A stretch of DNA of 64,000 nt from Sphingomonas hankyongi (lineage in GTDB: Bacteria > Pseudomonadota > Alphaproteobacteria > Sphingomonadales > Sphingomonadaceae). Position 1 is the stretch's first letter. Each line of letters begins with the position of its first letter. Below, one piece after another: positions 25,685 through 33,722 of this stretch. The notes under the pieces are model-generated. The model saw only the letters and a program-made list of their open reading frames with translations, ran no database searches and was not told the DNA's origin. The position numbers and the translations under genes are program-made. The DNA lies in the NCBI RefSeq assembly GCF_023516575.1, contig NZ_JAMGBE010000001.1, positions 558,001-622,000 of the forward strand. Direction: 5' to 3'.

Positions 25685-27588
25685 ATACGCAATTGGCTCC
25701 CCAGCTCGACCACACGGTTGGTCGGAAGCTTGAAGAACTCCATCGCGCTTTCCGACGTGCGCATCATGAAGGCGAACAGCTGCTCGCGCCAGAGAGCCAT
25801 TCCGGGCTCTTCCCTCGTCGCGATCAGCTTTTGCCGGCCGAGGAAGAAACTCGTGCTCATCATGTCGAATCCGCCGGTGGAGTGCATGCTGGTCAGGGCT
25901 TGCGGAATGTCGACCTCGTCCATGAACCCATAGTGCAGGATCACCCGGCAGAAGCCCTGTCCTGCGTCGTGAAACTCCAGCCTTTGCTCGGGCGCAACAT
26001 GGGGCACTTCCTCGACGCTGACATTGAGGATGATAACTCGCTCGTGGAGTACCTGGTTGTGCTTGAGGTTGTGCAGAAGCGCCGAGGGAACGACGTCCGC
26101 CGACGCCGACAGGAACACCGACGTACCGCGCACGCGATGCACCGATCTGGCGGCCGACTTGATGAAGACCTCAAGGGGGATCGAGTCATGCTCGAGCCTT
26201 TCGCGCAGCAACCTCCGGCCGGTCGCCCATGTCGTGAGAACGGTGAAGATGACCGCGGCGACCACGAGCGGGAACCAGCCCCCGTCGGCGATCTTGGAAA
26301 GGTTTGACGCGAAGAAGCTGCCGTCGACCAGCGCGAAGGTCCCGATGACCAAGCTCGCGAGCACGCGGTTCCATTTCCATACCTGGAAGATCAGCACGGC
26401 CAGCATGACCGTGGTTATGATCATCGTCCCGCTGACCGCGATGCCATAGGCCGATGCGAGCTTGGTGGACTCGCGGAAGCCAAGCACCAGGAGGACGATC
26501 ATCACGAGCAGCCCCCAGTTGACTGCGGGAATGTAGATCTGGCCCGCCGCTCTCTCGCTCGTATGCTCGGTCCTCAGGCGTGGCAGAAAGCCGAGCTGGA
26601 CCGCCTGGTGCGTGACGGAAAATGCGCCCGAGATGACCGCCTGGCTGGCGATGATGGTGGCGGCCGTTGCGATGAACACGAGTGGAAGGCGCGCCCATTC
26701 CGGCGCCATCAGATAGAAGGGGTTCGCGACGGCTTCGGGGTTGCCGAGCAGGAGCGCTCCCTGGCCCATATAGTTGAGCATCAGGCAGGGATAGACGAGG
26801 GTGAGCCAGGAAAAGCCGATGGCCCTGCGGCCGAAGTGACCCATGTCGGCATAGAGCGTTTCCGCACCGGTCACCGCGAGAAAGACCGAGCCCATGGCAA
26901 GGAAAGCCAGCGTCTGGTCGTGGAGGAAGAAGCGCACCGCCCAGTGCGGGCTGACGATCTCGATGATCTCTGGATGACTGATGATATTCGCAACACCGAG
27001 CGCGGCCAGCGCCGCGAAATAGATGAGCACGACGGGGCCGAAAATCGCTCCGACGCGCGCCGTCCCGTGCGATTGGACGAAGAACAGGGCAACGAGGATC
27101 ACCACCGAGATCGGAAGCACCAGGTGGCCGAATGCCGGATTGACGATGTTGAGCCCCTCGACGGCCGAGAGCACCGAGATCGCCGGCGTGATCATCGCGT
27201 CGCCATAGAAGAGCGAGGTCGCGAGCACTCCCAGCACGACAAGGCCGTAGGTCCAGCGCTTCTCACCCAGGTTGCGGGAGATCAGCGCGAGCAAAGCGAA
27301 CGAGCCGCCCTCGCCCCTATTATCCGCGCGCATCGCCACCAGCACATATTTGAGCGTGACGATGACCATCAACGACCAGAAGATCAGGCTGAGCACGCCG
27401 AAGATGTGCAGCCGATCGACCGCGAGCGGATGGGGCCCGATGAAGCTTTCCTTCATCGCGTAAAGCGGGGAGGTGCCGATGTCGCCATAAACGACTCCGA
27501 TCGCGCCGAGCATGAGCGCCGGGAGCGAATGCCTGTGGGGTCCGCCGCTCGCGACTGACGCGGCGGGTGGTTCAGCAATGGTCGCCAT
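25681..27588 (-). CDS. kup: Kup (KUP/HAK/KT) potassium uptake transporter
   Basis: 635 residues, twelve membrane segments and a cytoplasmic C-terminus. Family motifs: 'LMLGAIGVVYGDIGTSPLYA' at the start, 'VFGVLSLIFWSLMVIVTLKY'-like TM2, 'GEGGSFALLALI', 'SLFYGDAMITPAISVLSAVE G' and 'GAETLYADMGHFGRRAI'. It imports K+ with protons. It is divergent from the KdpD/KdpE-like regulator gene (130 bases between the start codons) and overlaps the outer-membrane gene downstream. Confidence 0.97.
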   Translation of the reverse strand: MATIAEPPAASVASGGPHRHSLPALMLGAIGVVYGDIGTSPLYAMKESFIGPHPLAVDRLHIFGVLSLIFWSLMVIVTLKYVLVAMRADNRGEGGSFALLALISRNLGEKRWTYGLVVLGVLATSLFYGDAMITPAISVLSAVEGLNIVNPAFGHLVLPISVVILVALFFVQSHGTARVGAIFGPVVLIYFAALAALGVANIISHPEIIEIVSPHWAVRFFLHDQTLAFLAMGSVFLAVTGAETLYADMGHFGRRAIGFSWLTLVYPCLMLNYMGQGALLLGNPEAVANPFYLMAPEWARLPLVFIATAATIIASQAVISGAFSVTHQAVQLGFLPRLRTEHTSERAAGQIYIPAVNWGLLVMIVLLVLGFRESTKLASAYGIAVSGTMIITTVMLAVLIFQVWKWNRVLASLVIGTFALVDGSFFASNLSKIADGGWFPLVVAAVIFTVLTTWATGRRLLRERLEHDSIPLEVFIKSAARSVHRVRGTSVFLSASADVVPSALLHNLKHNQVLHERVIILNVSVEEVPHVAPEQRLEFHDAGQGFCRVILHYGFMDEVDIPQALTSMHSTGGFDMMSTSFFLGRQKLIATREEPGMALWREQLFAFMMRTSESAMEFFKLPTNRVVELGSQLRI

Positions 27589-27718
27589 GATGGCCGCTGA
27601 TGTGCGGTTCAGGCGCGTAAAGATTCTATGTGGATTTCATGCGGGTGGCGTAAGGAAACACAGGGCAATCGGTTCTGCCGCCCTCGACGAACGACCGTTG
27701 CAGGCGCATCTGGCGCGC
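27589..27718. promoter_or_regulatory. Divergent intergenic region between kup and the KdpD/E-like regulator
   Basis: 130 bases between the two start codons must hold the promoters of both genes. I see no clear consensus boxes or long palindrome by eye. If the regulator acts on kup, its site should be here. Confidence 0.4.
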
Positions 27719-29047
27719 ATGACTGGAGTCCTTGGAAACAGGGCCGGCGGTTTGCGCGGCTATGCCGCTGCCGCTCTTATGGTGGCGGCCTCGACCCTCA
27801 CCGGTCTGGTGCTGGCTCCCCGTTGGGGCAATTCCGCGGTCGACCTCGTTTACCTGCCAGCGGTGCTCGGTGCCGCAGTGCTGGCCGGACTGGGCCCATC
27901 TCTCGTCGCAGCGGCCGCTTCGGCGCTGGCCTACAATTATTTCTTTACGGCGCCCTACCACACGTTCCGTATCCACAGCCCGGCCGATGTTGTGACCGTC
28001 ATCATCCTGTTTCTGGTGGCGGTCGTCACAAGTCATCTTGCCGCGTCCATTCGCAAGCAAGCCGAACTCGCGAATGCTCACGCGGCGCGGAACGCGACGA
28101 TCGCTGGGTTCGCCCGGCGACTGCTGTCTTGCACGACCGAGCAGGAGATCGCCGATGCAGGCGTCGACGATCTCTCGGTGCTGTTCGAATGCAATGCCGT
28201 TCTCCTGGCCGGAGATGCGGAACCGAGGCCGGTCGCGGCTCGCCCTTCTTCGGTCCGCTTGACTCCCAGCGATCTCGCGGCGGCGGCCGTCGTCATCGCT
28301 ACCGGCCAATCTGCCGGTCGTGGCGTCACCAAGGTCACCACCGTCGAATGGCAGCTGCATCCAATCCGTTCGGGATCGAATGTCATCGCCGCCATAGGCC
28401 TGGCGCGCGATGACGGCATGCCGCCCGTAACCGCGGACCAGTTGCCGCTCCTGCAGAGCCTGCTCGACCAGCTCGCCTTGGCGCTGGAACGCGCGCGGCT
28501 CGAAGCCGGGGCGCGGGACTTCGCAGCCCTTCGAGAGCGCGATCGGCTTCGTTCCGTCCTGCTTTCGACCATTTCCGACGACATCGGGCCGCCAGTCGCC
28601 GCAATCGGCGGCGCGGTGCGGGAACTGAAGCGAGCGGGAAGCAGCGACAAGGAGACCGTCTCGTCGATTGGAAGCGAGGTCGCCAAACTTCAGCGCTACC
28701 TCGAAAATCTGCTCGATCTCGGCGCGGATTCTGACCGCAAGCCGCTGCAGGCTGCCGGCATCACCATCGACCTGTTCCACCGCTCCGTATTCAGGGATGG
28801 CAAGGAGGTGCACCTGACACCGAAAGAATATGCGGTGCTCGCGGAGCTCGCGAAGCATCCCGGCCGGGTGCTCCCACACGACCACCTCCTCCGCGCGGCC
28901 TGGGGGCCGGCGCAGGAAGGCCAGACCGAATATCTGAGGGTCGCGATCCGCGCGCTTCGGCAGAAACTGGAAAGAGACCCAAAGCAGCCGGCGCTCATCC
29001 TCAACGAGCCTGCGGTAGGGTACAGGTTAGCCCCTCATTTAAGCTAA
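27719..29047 (+). CDS. Membrane one-component regulator: KdpD-like sensor (DUF4118-GAF-degenerate DHp) fused to KdpE-like DNA-binding domain
   Basis: 442 residues. Order: DUF4118 four-TM sensor block (about 15-110, with 'ALAYNYFFTAPYHTFRIHSP', as in KdpD), a GAF-like domain (about 125-260), a helix pair like the KdpD dimerisation/H-box region (270-335), then a KdpE/OmpR winged helix (345-440: 'HLTPKEYAVLAELAKHPGRV', 'QTEYLRVAIRALRQKLERDP', 'LNEPAVGYRL'). The KdpD H-box SHDLRTP is here SDDIGPP, so the phospho-acceptor His is Asp287, and there is no HATPase domain and no receiver domain. It therefore looks like a ToxR/CadC-style one-component regulator built from KdpD and KdpE parts. The start at 27719 avoids overlap with kup; TTG at 27698 is possible. 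Confidence 0.85.
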   Translation: MTGVLGNRAGGLRGYAAAALMVAASTLTGLVLAPRWGNSAVDLVYLPAVLGAAVLAGLGPSLVAAAASALAYNYFFTAPYHTFRIHSPADVVTVIILFLVAVVTSHLAASIRKQAELANAHAARNATIAGFARRLLSCTTEQEIADAGVDDLSVLFECNAVLLAGDAEPRPVAARPSSVRLTPSDLAAAAVVIATGQSAGRGVTKVTTVEWQLHPIRSGSNVIAAIGLARDDGMPPVTADQLPLLQSLLDQLALALERARLEAGARDFAALRERDRLRSVLLSTISDDIGPPVAAIGGAVRELKRAGSSDKETVSSIGSEVAKLQRYLENLLDLGADSDRKPLQAAGITIDLFHRSVFRDGKEVHLTPKEYAVLAELAKHPGRVLPHDHLLRAAWGPAQEGQTEYLRVAIRALRQKLERDPKQPALILNEPAVGYRLAPHLS

Positions 29048-29098
29048 CCTCTTGCGCGGACTGAGCGTTCGCCGCACAACGGCGCCGCCGGAGGGGCC

Positions 29099-30874
29099 AT
29101 GGCGCGAGTTTTCCTAAGCTACGCCCGGGACGATGCACCCGCCGCCAAGCAATTGGCGGGCGGCATTGAGCGCGCCGGCCATCAGGTCTGGTGGGACCAC
29201 CATATCCAGGGCGGGTCGCGCTTCGCCTCCGAGATCGACCGCGAACTCAAGAGCGCCGATGCGGTCGTCGTCCTGTGGACCAAGACGTCCATCGATTCGC
29301 CCTGGGTGCAGGACGAAGCGGCGGAAGGCCGCGACAGCGGCCGTCTGGTTCCGGTGATCATGGGCGCCGACAAGCCGCCGCTCGGCTTCCGCCAGTTCCA
29401 GTCCATCGACTTCGGCGCCTGGGACGGCGCCGGCGATCCGCCCAATTTCAGCCAGCTCATCTTCGCGATTGCGCAAAAAGCCGGCGATGCTCAGCCCAAG
29501 GAGCCGGAGGCCAAGCCCGAGTCCAAGGCAAAGGCGAGGGAGCGGCGACTTTCCGTCTGCGTCCTTCCGTTCCAGAACATGAGCGGCGATACCGAGCAGG
29601 AATATTTCAGCGACGGGATCAGCGAGGACATCATCACCGACCTGTCGAAAGTCTCGGCCCTTTCTGTCGTCGCGCGCAACACCGCTTTCACCTTCAAAGG
29701 TCAATCGGTCGATGTGAAGGAAGTCGCGAAGACCTTGGGCGTCGACCATGTCCTCGAAGGCAGCGTGCGCAAGTCCGGAAACCGCGTGCGAATCACGGCG
29801 CAGCTGATCGACGGCAAGGCGGGCGATCATATCTGGGCCGACCGCTACGACCGCGACTTGACCGACATATTCGAAATCCAGGACGAGATTTCGAAAGAGA
29901 TCGTGCGCGCCCTCAAGGTCAAGCTGCTGCCGGAAGAAGAAAACGCGATCGAGAGCCGTGGGACGTCGAGCGTCGAGGCGTACAACCTCTATCTTATGGC
30001 CCGTCAGCATTGGCTCACCGGCACCTACGGCAACAGCCGGCGGGACGAGGTCATCATCCGCATCTGCAGCGAAGCAGTGAAGATCGATCCCAATTATGCG
30101 CAGGCTTGGGCAATGATGGCGCTTGCGCAGGCGGAGCTGCATTTCTGGCATGGCAAGCCGGACGATCCGATGCCGGCCGCGGAGCGCGCCCTCGCGATCG
30201 ATCCCAACCTGGCCGAGGCGCATGCGGTGAAGGTCCGCAACTTCGAGCAGCAGGGCGATCGCGAAGCCGCCGACAAGGAACTGGAGGAGGCGCTCAGGCT
30301 CAGTCCGGACTCATGGGAAGTGAACCGTGAAGCCGCGCGGCTGATGTTCCGGCTCGACCGCCTGCAGGATTCCATTCGATATTATGAGAAGGCGGCGCAG
30401 CTCTCCGACAGCGACTTCCACAGCTGCCTGATGTTGCAATCCTGTTACCTCGGCATCGGCGATGAAGCTGCCGCGCTCGAAGCCGCGCGGCGCACGCTCG
30501 AGCGCGCCGAAAGCGTGCTCGCGAAAGACCCCACCAACGGCGCGGCAATCGCTGGCGGCGCCAGCTCGTTGATCATGATGGGCGAGGTCGAGCGCGGGAA
30601 GGACTGGACGCAGCGCGCGTTGCTGCTCGACCCCGACAACCTCAGCGTTCGTTACAATGTCGCCTGCAGCCTGACGTTCCGGAATTCGGACCTCGACGGC
30701 GCGCTTGAGCTGCTCGACGAATATTTCGAGCGGTCCGAAAGCCCGGGACACATCCATCATGCGGAGATCGATCCGGACATGGACCCGCTGCGCGACAATC
30801 CGCGCTTCATCGCCATGATCGCCGCCGCCAAGAAGCGCCTCGGGCTAACCGAAGAAATTGCCGCCGCCGAATAG
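29099..30874 (+). CDS. TIR domain protein with FlgO/TolB-like middle and TPR repeats
   Basis: 591 residues. A TIR domain (1-130: 'VFLSYARDDAPAAKQLAGGI', 'HQVWWDHHIQGG', 'AVVVLWTKTSIDSPWVQDEA') carries a glutamate (Glu73) at the position used by NAD-cleaving bacterial TIRs. Next is a domain found in adenylate cyclase-like signalling proteins ('LSVCVLPFQNMSGDTEQEYF SDG', 'DVKEVAKTLGVDHVLEGSVR', 'IWADRYDRDL'), then at least six TPR-like helices. The ATG follows GGAGGGG. It is 51 bases after the KdpD/E fusion on the same strand. Signalling or protein-scaffold function is likely; a defence role is possible but unsupported by neighbours. Confidence 0.87.
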   Translation: MARVFLSYARDDAPAAKQLAGGIERAGHQVWWDHHIQGGSRFASEIDRELKSADAVVVLWTKTSIDSPWVQDEAAEGRDSGRLVPVIMGADKPPLGFRQFQSIDFGAWDGAGDPPNFSQLIFAIAQKAGDAQPKEPEAKPESKAKARERRLSVCVLPFQNMSGDTEQEYFSDGISEDIITDLSKVSALSVVARNTAFTFKGQSVDVKEVAKTLGVDHVLEGSVRKSGNRVRITAQLIDGKAGDHIWADRYDRDLTDIFEIQDEISKEIVRALKVKLLPEEENAIESRGTSSVEAYNLYLMARQHWLTGTYGNSRRDEVIIRICSEAVKIDPNYAQAWAMMALAQAELHFWHGKPDDPMPAAERALAIDPNLAEAHAVKVRNFEQQGDREAADKELEEALRLSPDSWEVNREAARLMFRLDRLQDSIRYYEKAAQLSDSDFHSCLMLQSCYLGIGDEAAALEAARRTLERAESVLAKDPTNGAAIAGGASSLIMMGEVERGKDWTQRALLLDPDNLSVRYNVACSLTFRNSDLDGALELLDEYFERSESPGHIHHAEIDPDMDPLRDNPRFIAMIAAAKKRLGLTEEIAAAE

Positions 30875-30910
30875 TCGCGCCTGCCGCTCTCTCCGTTGTT
30901 GCGCTGCGGC

Positions 30911-31076
30911 AAATCCACAGGAAAAAATGCGTTAACCATCATTTACCTGCTTGCATCCAAATTCGGATGAGGCACAATAGATAGTAGCGCGAGAGGGGGA
31001 ACACTCAATTACTGGTGTTCGGCGCCGGAATCACTATATTCCGGTGACGGGCCGACTCGTCCCCGATTTCCACAGG
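30911..31076 (+). promoter_or_regulatory. nrd operon control region: NrdR-, CtrA- and DnaA-like motifs and two inverted repeats
   Basis: In order: AATCCACAG (30912-30920) and TTTCCACAG (31067-31075), both near DnaA-box (TTATCCACA) form; TTAACCATCATTTAC (30932-30946), one mismatch from the CtrA site TTAA-N7-TTAA; CACAATAGATAGT (30973-30985) and CACTATATT (31032-31040), similar to NrdR boxes; the inverted repeats GAACAC/GTGTTC (30999-31020) and CCGGAA/TTCCGG (31025-31044). NrdR and cell-cycle control of nrdAB are established in other bacteria; assignment here is by eye. Confidence 0.45.
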
Positions 31077-31121
31077 GACGAGGCATGTGAAAAGCCCCGT
31101 TAAGCGCCAAAAGGGACTAGG

Positions 31122-33074
31122 ATGTCCGCCATGGCTCCGAGTCGAACATTTGAGGAACAAGCAGTCCTGGAAAGGGCTGATGCAGGACGGGGAAGCGCGA
31201 TGGATTTCAGTACCGGTACACAAGTCCCCAGCGACGATCTCGCGACGACGACCACCAGCGGCAGCAAGGCGGTGCACGCGCCGAGGTTCGACGTCGAGAC
31301 CGACACGGCTCGCGATGAGTTGCTGACCGAGTTCGGCAAGGAAACCTTGCGCGACCGCTACCTGCTTCCTGGCGAGAATTACCAGGACCTCTTCGCGCGA
31401 GTCGCGGCGGCTTATTCCGACGATCAGGAGCATGCGCAGCGCGTCTACGATTACATCTCGAAGCTGTGGTTCATGCCCGCGACGCCGGTGCTCTCGAACG
31501 GCGGCACCGGGCGCGGCCTCCCGATCAGCTGCTATTTGAACAGCGTGTCCGACAGCCTCGAAGGCATCGTCGGCACCTGGAACGAGAATGTGTGGCTGGC
31601 CTCGAAGGGCGGCGGCATCGGCACTTATTGGGGCTGCGTGCGCGGCATCGGGGAGCCGGTCGGCCTCAACGGCAAGACCAGCGGCATCATCCCGTTCGTG
31701 CGCGTGATGGACAGCCTGACGCTGGCGATCAGCCAGGGCTCGCTCCGCCGCGGATCGGCTGCCTGCTATCTCGACATCTCGCATCCGGAGATCGAGGAGT
31801 TCCTCGAGATCCGCAAACCATCGGGCGACTTCAACCGCAAGGCGCTGAACCTGCACCACGGCGTGCTCGTCACCGACGAGTTCATGCAGGCGGTGCGCGA
31901 CGGCTCGGAGTTCACCTTGCGCTCGCCCCGCGATCAATCCGAGCGCGGCAAGGTCGATGCGCGCAGCCTCTTCCAGAAGCTGGTCGAGACCCGCCTCGCG
32001 ACCGGCGAGCCGTACATCATCTTCATCGACGCGGTGAACAAGTCGATGCCGAAGCATCACCGCGATCTCGGCCTCAAGGTTTCGACGTCGAACCTCTGCT
32101 CGGAGATCACGCTGCCGACCGGCAAGGACCATCTCGGCGCGGACCGCACCGCGGTCTGCTGCCTGTCCTCGCTCAACGTCGAGACCTGGGACCAGTGGAA
32201 CGGCGACAAGCAGTTCATCGAGGACGTCATGCGCTTCCTCGACAATGTGCTTAGCGACTACATCGCCCGCGCTCCCGACGAGATGGCGCGCGCCAAATAT
32301 TCGGCGGAGCGCGAGCGCAGCGTCGGCCTGGGGATCATGGGCTTCCACTCCTTCCTGCAGGCACGCAACATCCCGTTCGAAGGGGCGATGGCGAAGAGCT
32401 GGAACCTCAAGATCTTCAAGCATATCCGCGCGCAGGTCGACCAGGCGTCGATGATGCTTGCGAAAGAGCGCGGGCCCTGCCCCGACGCCGCCGACATGGG
32501 CGTGATGGAGCGCTTCAGCTGCAAGATGGCGATCGCTCCGACCGCGTCGATCTCGATCATCTGCGGCGGCACCTCGGCTTGCATCGAGCCGATCCCGGCC
32601 AACATCTACACGCACAAGACATTGTCGGGTTCGTTCTCGATCAAGAATCCATATCTGGAGCGCCTGCTGCAGGAGAAAGCGAAGGACGCGCAGACCGTCT
32701 GGAACTCGATCCTCGAGAATGGCGGAAGCGTGCAGCACCTCGACTTCCTGACGCAGGAAGAAAAGGACGTGTTCAAGACGAGCTTCGAGATCGACCAGCG
32801 CTGGCTGCTCGAGCTTGCCGCCGACCGCACGCCCTTCATCGACCAGGCGCAGTCGCTCAACCTGTTCATCCCGGCCGACGTCGACAAATGGGACCTGATG
32901 ATGCTGCACTTCCGCGCGTGGGAGCTGGGCATCAAGTCGCTCTATTATCTCCGCTCCAAGTCGGTGCAGCGCGCCGGTTTCGCTGGCGGGGTCGAGGCCG
33001 ACAACACGCCGGAGCTCAAGGAAATCCAGCTCGCGTCGACCACCGATTATGACGAGTGTTTGGCATGCCAATGA
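31122..33074 (+). CDS. nrdA: Class I ribonucleoside-diphosphate reductase alpha subunit
   Basis: Reduces ribonucleotides to deoxyribonucleotides with NrdB. 650 residues, shorter than the 760 of E. coli because no N-terminal ATP-cone is present, so dATP overall-activity control through a cone is missing. The catalytic pattern 'STSNLCSEITLP' (Asn-x-Cys-x-Glu) and 'NGGTGRGLPISCYLNSVSDS' (first redox Cys) are present, as is the C-terminal swinging pair in 'DYDECLACQ'. ATG 31122 follows AAGGGA by five bases; ATG 31200 ('MDFSTG') after GGGGAAG is a serious alternative. The stop overlaps the next small gene (ATGA). Confidence 0.95.
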   Translation: MSAMAPSRTFEEQAVLERADAGRGSAMDFSTGTQVPSDDLATTTTSGSKAVHAPRFDVETDTARDELLTEFGKETLRDRYLLPGENYQDLFARVAAAYSDDQEHAQRVYDYISKLWFMPATPVLSNGGTGRGLPISCYLNSVSDSLEGIVGTWNENVWLASKGGGIGTYWGCVRGIGEPVGLNGKTSGIIPFVRVMDSLTLAISQGSLRRGSAACYLDISHPEIEEFLEIRKPSGDFNRKALNLHHGVLVTDEFMQAVRDGSEFTLRSPRDQSERGKVDARSLFQKLVETRLATGEPYIIFIDAVNKSMPKHHRDLGLKVSTSNLCSEITLPTGKDHLGADRTAVCCLSSLNVETWDQWNGDKQFIEDVMRFLDNVLSDYIARAPDEMARAKYSAERERSVGLGIMGFHSFLQARNIPFEGAMAKSWNLKIFKHIRAQVDQASMMLAKERGPCPDAADMGVMERFSCKMAIAPTASISIICGGTSACIEPIPANIYTHKTLSGSFSIKNPYLERLLQEKAKDAQTVWNSILENGGSVQHLDFLTQEEKDVFKTSFEIDQRWLLELAADRTPFIDQAQSLNLFIPADVDKWDLMMLHFRAWELGIKSLYYLRSKSVQRAGFAGGVEADNTPELKEIQLASTTDYDECLACQ

Positions 33075-33202
33075 TCCCTGCCGCCTTCCGCCAGTCGCGC
33101 GCGCTGAAGTTCGCGGGCGGCGCGCTCGTCGCGTTGATCGCGCTCGACCTGATCGCGGCCGTGGTCACGGTCTGGTTCGGCGCGGAGCTGCTCCGCAAAT
33201 GA
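33071..33202 (+). CDS. 43-residue single-TM protein between nrdA and nrdB
   Basis: Too short for usual gene calls. It reads 'MIPAAFRQSRALKFAGGALV' then a membrane helix to 'VTVWFGAELLRK'. Its ATG overlaps the nrdA stop and its stop overlaps the next ATG, both as ATGA. These exact junctions, the basic N-terminus and the hydrophobic segment support a real, translationally coupled gene. No family recognised. Confidence 0.65.
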   Translation: MIPAAFRQSRALKFAGGALVALIALDLIAAVVTVWFGAELLRK

Positions 33203-33411
33203 CCATGGGCACCTTCATCGAGATCGCGGCCGGAGTCGCGCTCGGCGCGGGTGCCGTGTGGCTTTACCGCGGCCGCGCGAAGCAGGACGGCAATTACGGC
33301 AGCCAGACCGCCGTGCTGCTGCTGATCATCGCCGCGATCCTGCTGATCCACGCCTTCGGCCTGCTCGAATATCATCCGAGCCAGGCGGAGATCGAGGCGT
33401 CGCGGCTATGA
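33199..33411 (+). CDS. 70-residue two-TM protein between nrdA and nrdB
   Basis: Two hydrophobic segments ('FIEIAAGVALGAGAVWLYRG' and 'TAVLLLIIAAILLIHAFGLL') flank a short polar loop 'RAKQDGNYGSQ'; the tail is acidic. It is coupled by ATGA overlaps to the genes on both sides. No family recognised. The frame is open from 33049, but that part runs inside nrdA and the 43-residue gene. Confidence 0.7.
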   Translation: MTMGTFIEIAAGVALGAGAVWLYRGRAKQDGNYGSQTAVLLLIIAAILLIHAFGLLEYHPSQAEIEASRL

Positions 33412-33704
33412 AGCGCTTCGCCATCCTCGCGCCGTTGATGCTGCTCGCCGCCTGCGCAGCGACGCAAGCGGCGGATGCGGTCGCGCCCAACACGCCCGGC
33501 TTCTGGCTCGGCCTGTGGCACGGCTTCATCTTCCCGGTCGCCTGGATCGTGTCGCTCTTCGTCGACAAGGTCGCGATCTACGCCGTCCCCAACAACGGCG
33601 GCTGGTACGACTTCGGCTATTTCCTCGGCATCGTCGTGTTCGGCGTCGGCGCCCGCAAGTCCCACACCGTTTACCGCGACCGCGTCGTGCGCGTCCGCGA
33701 CTAG
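33408..33704 (+). CDS. 98-residue lipoprotein/membrane protein between nrdA and nrdB
   Basis: A lipoprotein-type signal with lipobox 'LMLLAAC' is followed by 'NTPGFWLGLWHGFIFPVAWI' (membrane), 'VSLFVDKVAIYAVPNNGGWY' and 'DFGYFLGIVVFGVGA' (membrane), with a basic end. The W-H-G...PNNGGWYDFG pattern recurs in uncharacterised proteins of many bacteria (recollection, not checked). It overlaps the upstream gene as ATGA and lies 18 bases before nrdB. Confidence 0.78.
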   Translation: MKRFAILAPLMLLAACAATQAADAVAPNTPGFWLGLWHGFIFPVAWIVSLFVDKVAIYAVPNNGGWYDFGYFLGIVVFGVGARKSHTVYRDRVVRVRD

Positions 33705-33722
33705 AGTTCAAGGAGAGTAAGC

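Noticed and set aside
30999-31020. GAACAC/GTGTTC inverted repeat as a LexA box
   Set aside because: The alphaproteobacterial SOS box is a direct GTTC-N7-GTTC; here the halves are inverted with a 10-base spacer, so only a generic inverted repeat is claimed.
31005-33071. 688-residue open frame on the minus strand opposite nrdA
   Set aside because: Rich in Arg/Asp/His with no domain pattern; it is the antisense shadow of the GC-rich nrdA gene, which has complete catalytic motifs.
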